The notes under the pieces are model-generated. The model saw only the letters and a list, made by a program, of their open reading frames with translations, was not told where the DNA came from and did no database searches. A stretch of DNA of 60,001 bases from JAQUBU01 sp036677685 (GTDB lineage Bacteria; Bacillota; Syntrophomonadia; Syntrophomonadales; Syntrophomonadaceae): NCBI GenBank assembly GCA_036677685.1, contig JAVBWA010000036.1, forward strand, positions 1 to 60,001, written 5' to 3'. The position numbers were made by a program, and so were the translations under genes. Shown in pieces: positions 59,887 to 60,001 of this stretch (position 1 is the first letter of the stretch; every line of letters starts with the position of its first letter).

Positions 59887-60001
59887 AACGAGGCGAAAAG
59901 ATGTCCATCACATTTTTTAGCGGTAGGATTCCTGTTAACAAAACAAGCGTTGTTTTTTAATCTCCCGCCTCGTTGCAGCGGTGTGTTGAAACTGCTCCAC
60001 A
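59887..60001 (-). repeat. R1 repeat, copy F (reverse orientation, cut by window end)
   Basis: Starts AACGAGGCGAAAAGATGTCC and ends with CGCCTCGTTGCAGCGG, GTGTGTTGAAACTGCTCCAC, the complement of the left end of the other copies. It is the only copy in this orientation. The perfect end pair AACGAGGCG/CGCCTCGTT spans 59887-59974. Confidence 0.9.

Overview
This window reads as chromosome of an endospore-forming, probably strictly anaerobic Gram-positive bacterium of the class Clostridia. The signs are CotF-type coat proteins, an agr-type peptide quorum-sensing locus, S-layer homology domains, a SleB-type cell-wall hydrolase, a tungstate ABC transporter, a YedF selenium-metabolism protein, a ferredoxin-linked 2-oxoacid oxidoreductase gamma subunit, and very strong AGGAGG-type ribosome binding sites with many GTG/TTG starts. 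A Syntrophomonas- or Desulfotomaculum-like lineage would fit; this is inference from gene content, not an identification. I see no tRNA, rRNA or CRISPR array.

Layout. 0.3-3.7 kb: a complete agr-like locus (separate membrane module, Spo0B-type histidine kinase, AgrB protease, LytTR response regulator) ending in a 40-residue AgrD pheromone precursor at 3416-3538. Two tandem copies of a structured repeat (called R1 here) lie in the presumptive agrD leader, downstream of LytTR-type direct repeats. 3.7-5.5 kb: a graveyard of a frameshifted propeller gene, a kinase piece, an internally deleted ABC permease and the 3' end of a group II intron. 5.5-9.3 kb: SleB-like hydrolase, stalk-domain protein, racemase remnant, a Phd-Uma2 fusion with a candidate operator, CmpB-like membrane protein. 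9.6-14.6 kb: TetR regulator, a rifampin-phosphotransferase-like dikinase and a MATE pump. 15-19.5 kb: stalk-domain protein, a tyrosine recombinase lacking catalytic residues, and tupABC. 19.5-22.7 kb (minus strand): thioesterase, methyltransferase, aminotransferase, methyltransferase. 23-28.5 kb: ArgC-like reductase, CDF cation transporter, small conserved-looking proteins, Asp-box propeller and two decayed fragments. 28.8-33.7 kb: MarR-MATE operon and a large SLH protein. 34-43.5 kb: twelve-TM LuxR regulator, a 261-residue protein of unknown function, YedF, 2-oxoacid oxidoreductase gamma subunit, FadR-type regulator, L,D-transpeptidase, polysaccharide deacetylase, TVP38 membrane protein, HD-GYP protein. 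43.8-53.1 kb: two spore coat proteins, then a block with an RCC1/stalk protein, a 1211-residue Ig/Fn3 adhesin-like protein, DUF2442 and a MalT-like regulator, bordered by a serine-recombinase fragment. 53.2-59.8 kb: DEAD-box helicase, GH5-like hydrolase, GT4 glycosyltransferase, DegV and MFS proteins.

The most unusual signal is repeat family R1: at least eight copies, all intergenic or at gene edges, with perfectly or nearly perfectly paired ends (AACGAGGCG / CGCCTCGTT) and an internal arm that can pair alternatively with the 5' end. A second long-hairpin family, R2, has two copies with compensatory changes. A third, short GGACACACC...GGAATGTCC element brackets a glycosyltransferase gene. Other notable points are a methyltransferase gene that seems to start at ATT, an ATG-TAG start-stop ahead of the agr locus, and two MATE pumps under different regulator families.
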